Source: Acidimicrobiales bacterium (GTDB lineage: Bacteria > Actinomycetota > Acidimicrobiia > Acidimicrobiales > UBA8190). Taken from it: DNA of 35,818 bases. Location: the NCBI GenBank assembly GCA_030040015.1, contig JASHUM010000090.1, forward strand, positions 1 to 35,818, read 5' to 3'. The translations under genes were made by a program, and so were the position numbers. Under the pieces are notes generated by a model. The model had not been told where the DNA came from and searched no databases. It worked only from the letters and a program-made list of their open reading frames with translations. Positions 31,837 to 35,818 of the stretch are shown here, piece after piece; within the stretch, counting starts at the first letter, position 1, and every line of letters starts with the position of its first letter.

Positions 31837-31842
31837 ATGCTA
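31837..31842 (-). promoter_or_regulatory. -10 box TAGCAT for ftsH
   Basis: On the minus strand TAGCAT lies 6 nt before ATG 31830. This is the expected spacing for a transcript that begins at or next to the start codon. Confidence 0.6.
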
Positions 31843-31899
31843 CGCGCCCCCCACGGTCGACCTGCCGCGCCTTGCGTCGGTACCGGGTACCTGCGTCTG

Positions 31900-31905
31900 T
31901 AACCT
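31900..31905 (+). promoter_or_regulatory. -10 box TAACCT for the CPBP protease gene
   Basis: TAACCT lies 6 nt before ATG 31912. It faces away from the ftsH box at 31837-31842, so both divergent genes would be leaderless, with about 57 nt between the boxes. Confidence 0.6.
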
Positions 31906-31911
31906 CGACGC

Positions 31912-32817
31912 ATGGAGCGTCATCCGCTCGGCTCGCCCGACGGGGACCCCCTGCCGGCTCCCTGGGCGTCCGACTGGCCGCCACCCTCTGGTCCGCCGTT
32001 CGACCCTCCCGACCTCCCCGACGACTGGGTGGATCCGGACTGGGGGAGCGGGCACGCCCCGGCCGTGCCTTCCACCCCCGGCCAGGGATGGAGATGGATG
32101 GCCATCGCCGTCGTGGGCTTCGTCGTCGGCCAGGTCGCCAGCACGCTTGTCCTTGTGGTCATGGCGGCGGTGAACGGCCACCTCCACGACTTGGCCCAGC
32201 TCTCCTCGCGAGCCATCCCCCCGGCCTGGGTGGTGGTGGGAGGACTGGCGGGATTGTGGATGGGCTTCGTGGGGTCGGTGATCTTCGCCAGCCGGACGTC
32301 GGGCACCGGGAGCGTGCGACACGACATGGGCCTGTGGTTCCGGCCCGTTGACTTCCTCGTGGGTCCGCTGGTGGGTTTCGCAGGACAGCTGATCCTTCTC
32401 CCGCTGCTGTACCTGCCACTCGAGCAACTCGTACCCAACCTGTCCAAGAAACTCTCTCAACCGGCGAAGCACTTGACCGGTGGCTTCCCCGGTGCCGACC
32501 TGGCCGTCATCGGCGTGCTCACCGTCATCGTGGTGCCGGTGATCGAGGAGACCGTCTTTCGCGGGCTGTTCCTGCGAGGCGCGCTGCGCGCCTTTGCCAG
32601 GGTCGGGCCAACGGCCGGTCCCGTCCTGGCCACGGTGTGCACGGGCATCGTTTTCGCGCTGGCCCACTTCGAGGCGTTGCAGCTGCTCGGCCTGGCCGCC
32701 TTCGGCATCATTCTCTCGGTCATGGCGTACCGGGCCAAGCGGATCGGGCCCTGCATCATGGCGCACGCCGCCTTCAACCTGGTTGCCATCCTGGCCGTCG
32801 CCACCGTCGGGCGCTGA
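31912..32817 (+). CDS. CPBP-family intramembrane metalloprotease
   Basis: This 301-residue membrane protein has a Pro/Asp-rich cytosolic N-terminus (about 1-58) and then six or more hydrophobic segments. It has the three CPBP (Abi/RCE1-like) motifs: EETVFRG (E212, E213, R217), H252 in FALAHFE, and HAAFN (H285, N289). These build a glutamate-based metal site inside the membrane. Such proteins cleave CAAX-like or other membrane substrates, or take part in bacteriocin immunity; the substrate here is unknown. ATG 31912 has a TAACCT box 6 nt upstream. It sits opposite ftsH, another membrane protease, with a 81-nt shared promoter region. Confidence 0.92.
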   Translation: MERHPLGSPDGDPLPAPWASDWPPPSGPPFDPPDLPDDWVDPDWGSGHAPAVPSTPGQGWRWMAIAVVGFVVGQVASTLVLVVMAAVNGHLHDLAQLSSRAIPPAWVVVGGLAGLWMGFVGSVIFASRTSGTGSVRHDMGLWFRPVDFLVGPLVGFAGQLILLPLLYLPLEQLVPNLSKKLSQPAKHLTGGFPGADLAVIGVLTVIVVPVIEETVFRGLFLRGALRAFARVGPTAGPVLATVCTGIVFALAHFEALQLLGLAAFGIILSVMAYRAKRIGPCIMAHAAFNLVAILAVATVGR

Positions 32818-32823
32818 ACCTTC

Positions 32824-32852
32824 GCGCCCCGGCGCCAGGCGCCCCGGCGCCA
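32824..32852. repeat. 14-bp direct repeat, 15-bp period
   Basis: GCGCCCCGGCGCCA occurs at 32824-32837 and 32839-32852. It lies just after the CPBP gene stop and contains GGCGCC palindromes, so it could also fold. It may help end transcription before the next gene. Confidence 0.7.
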
Positions 32853-32886
32853 CCAATCTCCCGCCCGCTTCGGGCACGATGGTCCG

Positions 32887-35334
32887 ATGCGACGGCCCTC
32901 TGTTCCCGCCGCGGTCTCGCTGCTCGCCGTCGTGGGCGTGATCGCCATCACCGTCTCCCAGCTCGACCCCACGCAGTTGGTGACGACCAGCCTCATCACC
33001 GGAGGCGATACGGGTGCCCACGTGGCGCTGGCCTACTTCTTGAAGACCACCCTCCTGCCGCACCTGCACGTCACCGGTTGGGACCCCGGCGCGTACGACG
33101 GGTTCCCCCTCTACACCTTCTACTTCCCTCTTCCCGACTTGTTGGCCGCGCTGGCCGGGTTCGTCATCCCCTTCACCGTCGCGTTCAAGCTCGTCACCAT
33201 CCTCGGATCGGTCACGTTGCCGGTGGCCGCCTGGGCCTTCGGCCGGTTGGCCGGCCTCGAGCGCCCGCGGCCCGCGGTCCTGGCCGTGGCGACGCTGCCG
33301 TTCCTCTTCGACCAGACGTTCACCATCTACGGGGGCAACCTGTACTCCACCATGGCCGGGGAGTACGCCTACTCCCTCGGGCTCTCCGTCGCCTTGGTCT
33401 TCTTGGGGCTGGTCGTCCGGGGCCTGCGCACCGGCCGCCATCGTGCCCTCGCCGCCGCCCTGCTCTTCGTCTGCGTGCTGTGCCACCTGATCGCCACGCT
33501 GTTGGCGCTGGCCGGGGTTGCTGTGGCGCTCCTGCTCATCGGCGTCACACGGCGCCGGTTGTGGTGGGCGATCAGCGTGGTGGGGACGGCCGGGCTCCTC
33601 GCCGCCTGGTGGGCGGTCCCGTTCGTCTTCGAACAGCCCTACAGCACCAACATGGGCTGGACCAACGTGACCACCTACGCCGCCATGCTGGCACCGCGAG
33701 CCGACCGTTGGGCGCTGGCCCTGGCGGCAGTGGGGCTGCTCATCGCCCTGGCCCGACGCCAGTGGGTCATGACCATGGTGGCGCTGCTCGGGGCCGGTTC
33801 GGCGGTGGCGCTGGTCATCGACCCCCAGGGCAAGCTTTACAACACCCGGTTCCTGCCCCTGTGGTGGCTGGGCGTGTATCTCGTGGCCGGCTATGCCATC
33901 GCCGAGCTCGGCGTCGCCGTTGCCTCGTGGTGGCGAGAAGGACGCACTCCACTTGCCGAGTCGGGCCAACACAGCGTGCTTCGCTCGACCATGCGGGCGA
34001 TGGCGGACGAGGCGGGTGGCATCGGCGCGCCACCCCGCCCTCCGTCCGACGCGCCCTTGCCCGACGCGCCTCCGTCGGGACGGGGACGCCTGCCCGCGCC
34101 GGGGGGTCCTGTCCCGGAACCGGGGCGGCGACGCCGGCGTTGGCGCTGCGCACCGGGAGCGGTGTCCGTGCCGCTGGCGTCGCTGGGACTGGCCTGTCTG
34201 GTTGTGCTCCCACCCCTGCTCATCTCCCCCACATCGAGCTATCAGATCGGCCCTCTTCACCTGACCGCTGACAACGTCCCGTCGTGGGCGCAGTGGAATT
34301 ACTCGGGATACCAGGGCAAGCCCGGATGGAAGGAGCTCGACGACGGGATCGTGGACACCATGGACCGCGTCACCGCTCGATATGGATGTGGCCGCGCCAT
34401 GTGGGAGTACAACGCCGACCTGGACCGCTTCGGCACGCCCGAGGCCCTCATGATCCTGCCCTACTTCACGAACAACTGTGTGGACTCCATGGAGGGGCTG
34501 CTCTTCGAGTCGGCATCGAGCACCCCGTATCACTTCATCAACCAGTCCGAGCTCTCCGCCGCGCCGTCCGACGCCATGGTGGGATTGCCGTACGCCGGGC
34601 TGAACGTCGTCGAAGGAGTCGAGCATCTCCAGCTCATGGGCGTGAAGTACTTCCTCGCCTCTTCCCCCGAGGTCGAGGCGCAGGCCGATCTCGATCCCGA
34701 GCTCACCCTCGTCGCCACCACGGGGCCGTGGCACACCCCGTACCAGGGCACGATCATCACCACGACCTGGCAGATCTTCGTGGTCCACGACAGCGCCATG
34801 GTGGCGCCCCTCACCGAGGAGCCCTCGGTGCTCCAGGGGGTGGCACCTCAGCAGGGCTCGCTCGACACAGCCGTTTCCGGCGTGACCTACGCGGACCTTC
34901 CCCTTACTTCCTGGCTTCCCGTGGCGGTGCGCTGGTACGACGACCCGGCGGAATGGTCGCACCAGTTGGTGGCGGGCGGGCCGGTCGACTGGCCGAGGCA
35001 GACCGCAAAGACCGCACTGGCAAGCAGCGGCAAACCGCTCCCGGCCGTGACGGTCTCCGACATCCACACGACCACCGACACGGTTCGGTTCCATGTCAGC
35101 CGCACGGGAGTGCCGGTGCTCGTTCGCGTCTCGTACTTCCCGGCTTGGCACGCCGCCGGCGCGGTGGGGCCGTGGCGCGCCGAACCCAACTTGATGGTCG
35201 TGGTGCCGACCTCGCACGAAGTCACCTTGTCGTACGGGACGACTTCCTCCGGTTGGCTCGGCCGGGCGCTCACCGTGATCGGCCTGGGAGCGCTCGTCGT
35301 GCTGGTGCGACGACGGAACACCTTCACGGTGTAG
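32887..35334 (+). CDS. Large polytopic membrane protein, GT-C/PTPS-related-like
   Basis: This 815-residue protein starts with a membrane helix and a first external loop with ITGGDTGAHVALAYF (D41, H45) and GWDPGAYDGFPLYTFYFPLP (65-84). This resembles the acidic loop of GT-C transferases and of proteins annotated as 6-pyruvoyl-tetrahydropterin-synthase-related. About nine further hydrophobic segments follow to residue 360, then a Pro/Arg-rich cytosolic stretch (about 350-425), another helix (LASLGLACLVVLPPLLI), an extracytoplasmic domain of some 340 residues, and a final helix with a short basic tail. It could move a lipid-linked sugar onto an external acceptor; this is inference. ATG 32887 follows a weak CACGAT box by 6 nt. 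It lies between the CPBP gene and manB. Confidence 0.82.
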   Translation: MRRPSVPAAVSLLAVVGVIAITVSQLDPTQLVTTSLITGGDTGAHVALAYFLKTTLLPHLHVTGWDPGAYDGFPLYTFYFPLPDLLAALAGFVIPFTVAFKLVTILGSVTLPVAAWAFGRLAGLERPRPAVLAVATLPFLFDQTFTIYGGNLYSTMAGEYAYSLGLSVALVFLGLVVRGLRTGRHRALAAALLFVCVLCHLIATLLALAGVAVALLLIGVTRRRLWWAISVVGTAGLLAAWWAVPFVFEQPYSTNMGWTNVTTYAAMLAPRADRWALALAAVGLLIALARRQWVMTMVALLGAGSAVALVIDPQGKLYNTRFLPLWWLGVYLVAGYAIAELGVAVASWWREGRTPLAESGQHSVLRSTMRAMADEAGGIGAPPRPPSDAPLPDAPPSGRGRLPAPGGPVPEPGRRRRRWRCAPGAVSVPLASLGLACLVVLPPLLISPTSSYQIGPLHLTADNVPSWAQWNYSGYQGKPGWKELDDGIVDTMDRVTARYGCGRAMWEYNADLDRFGTPEALMILPYFTNNCVDSMEGLLFESASSTPYHFINQSELSAAPSDAMVGLPYAGLNVVEGVEHLQLMGVKYFLASSPEVEAQADLDPELTLVATTGPWHTPYQGTIITTTWQIFVVHDSAMVAPLTEEPSVLQGVAPQQGSLDTAVSGVTYADLPLTSWLPVAVRWYDDPAEWSHQLVAGGPVDWPRQTAKTALASSGKPLPAVTVSDIHTTTDTVRFHVSRTGVPVLVRVSYFPAWHAAGAVGPWRAEPNLMVVVPTSHEVTLSYGTTSSGWLGRALTVIGLGALVVLVRRRNTFTV

Positions 35335-35372
35335 CGGTTCCGTTCCCCCCGGGGACCACAGCATCCACGGGC

Positions 35373-35378
35373 TAGGCT
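35373..35378 (+). promoter_or_regulatory. -10 box TAGGCT for the hexose-phosphate mutase gene
   Basis: TAGGCT lies 9 nt before ATG 35388 in the short gap after the membrane-protein gene. It fits the pattern seen across the window. Confidence 0.5.
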
Positions 35379-35387
35379 CGCCGCGTC

Positions 35388-35818
35388 ATGGTGATCACCG
35401 ACGCCGTGTTCAAGGCCTACGACATCAGGGGCACGGTCCCCGATCAACTGGATGCGACCGCCTGCCGATCGATCGGCTGGGCCTTCGCCACCTTCGCCAA
35501 CTCCCCCCGCATACTCGTCGCCCGCGACATGCGTGGGTCTGGGGAGGAGCTGTCTGCGGCCTTCGCCCGGGGAGTGAGTGCCGCTGGAGCCGCCGTCATC
35601 GACCTCGGCCTGGCGTCGACCGACCTCATGTACTTCGCCTCCGGACGACTCGACGCCCCCGGCGCCATGTTTACCGCCTCGCACAACCCGGCCGCCTACA
35701 ACGGCATCAAGCTCTGTCTCGCCGGCGCCCGCCCCGTGGGCCAGGACACCGGGTTGGACAGGATCCGCGCCTTGGTCGAGCAGGTCCCGACGGGACCTGC
35801 GAGCGGAGCTTCGAGCAC
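35388..35818 (+). CDS. manB: Phosphomannomutase/phosphoglucomutase, 5' part (runs off right edge)
   Basis: The first 143 codons of an alpha-D-phosphohexomutase, which interconverts hexose-6-phosphate and hexose-1-phosphate. FKAYDIRGTVPDQLD (8-22) is the usual N-terminal strand and VARDMRGSG (44-52) the sugar-phosphate loop region. TASHNPAAYNGIKL carries the catalytic phosphoserine S98. The product mannose-1-phosphate would feed the GMPP-like enzyme at 17527; the glucose isomer would feed other sugar-nucleotide enzymes. ATG 35388 is preferred, as it follows a TAGGCT box by 9 nt, but GTG 35391 is equally in frame. The rest of the gene, with domains 2-4, is outside the window. Confidence 0.93.
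   Translation, partial: MVITDAVFKAYDIRGTVPDQLDATACRSIGWAFATFANSPRILVARDMRGSGEELSAAFARGVSAAGAAVIDLGLASTDLMYFASGRLDAPGAMFTASHNPAAYNGIKLCLAGARPVGQDTGLDRIRALVEQVPTGPASGASS

Noticed and set aside
31840-35364. A 1174-codon open frame on the minus strand opposite the CPBP and large membrane-protein genes
   Set aside because: Its translation is rich in Gly, His, Arg, Gln and Asp without domains, while both plus-strand genes show clear motifs and membrane helices. It is an effect of high GC content.

Overview
The window is high-GC, almost gap-free bacterial DNA that reads as the chromosome of an actinobacterium. An Acidimicrobiia-like (Iamia/Ilumatobacter-type) organism is my best guess. The basis is coenzyme F420 genes (cofD, cofE), a GT2/DUF5719 gene pair, an actinobacterial-style acyl-CoA carboxylase alpha chain, frequent GTG starts, and many start codons lying 6-12 nt behind a TANNNT box, which suggests leaderless transcripts. 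I see no rRNA, tRNA, insertion sequence, prophage or CRISPR array. No stretch above 300 nt lacks a gene. The taxonomic guess is inference from gene content only.

Left part (1-13.9 kb), cofactor and central metabolism: the 5' part of cobalamin-dependent methionine synthase (running off the left edge), a PduO-type cobalamin adenosyltransferase, leucyl aminopeptidase, an ACT-domain protein, a conserved protein of unknown function, a degenerate GGDEF protein carrying a ParB-like N-terminal motif, a nitroreductase, a rhodanese-ThiF (MoeZ-like) protein, the large chain of methylmalonyl-CoA mutase, an M20 amidohydrolase, a biotin-dependent acyl-CoA carboxylase alpha chain and, divergent from it, biotin ligase. 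Adenosyltransferase, mutase, carboxylase and biotin ligase fit a propionyl-CoA to methylmalonyl-CoA to succinyl-CoA route. The carboxylase beta chain, the epimerase and the small cobalamin-binding mutase chain are not in the window.

Middle part (13.9-24.7 kb), sugar nucleotides and surface glycans: an unusual RmlB-like dehydratase, an RmlD-like reductase, a WbbL-like GT2, a membrane-anchored protein with a poly-threonine tail, a GMPP-like sugar nucleotidyltransferase and a GalE-like epimerase form one tightly packed plus-strand run with two GTGA overlaps. Opposing it is the coupled cofD-cofE pair for F420. Divergent from cofD are two coupled GT4-type glycosyltransferases and an RMD-like reductase. 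A short convergent intergenic region (24.53-24.70 kb) packs an 18-bp minisatellite, a perfect 13-bp hairpin, a 14-bp palindrome and a G-rich run.

Right part (24.7-35.8 kb), envelope and membrane: a small helical/coiled-coil protein with a canonical promoter inside an inverted repeat, a 1012-residue GT2 fused to a multi-pass membrane domain, its coupled DUF5719 partner, FtsH with a repeat-bearing C-terminal tail, a CPBP intramembrane protease, an 815-residue polytopic protein with an extracellular C-terminal region, and the start of a phosphomannomutase/phosphoglucomutase that would feed the sugar-nucleotide genes.

No obvious defence system or mobile element is present. The best candidates for something undescribed are the ParB-motif/degenerate-GGDEF protein, the Cys-variant RmlB, the GT2-membrane fusion with DUF5719, and the promoter architecture.
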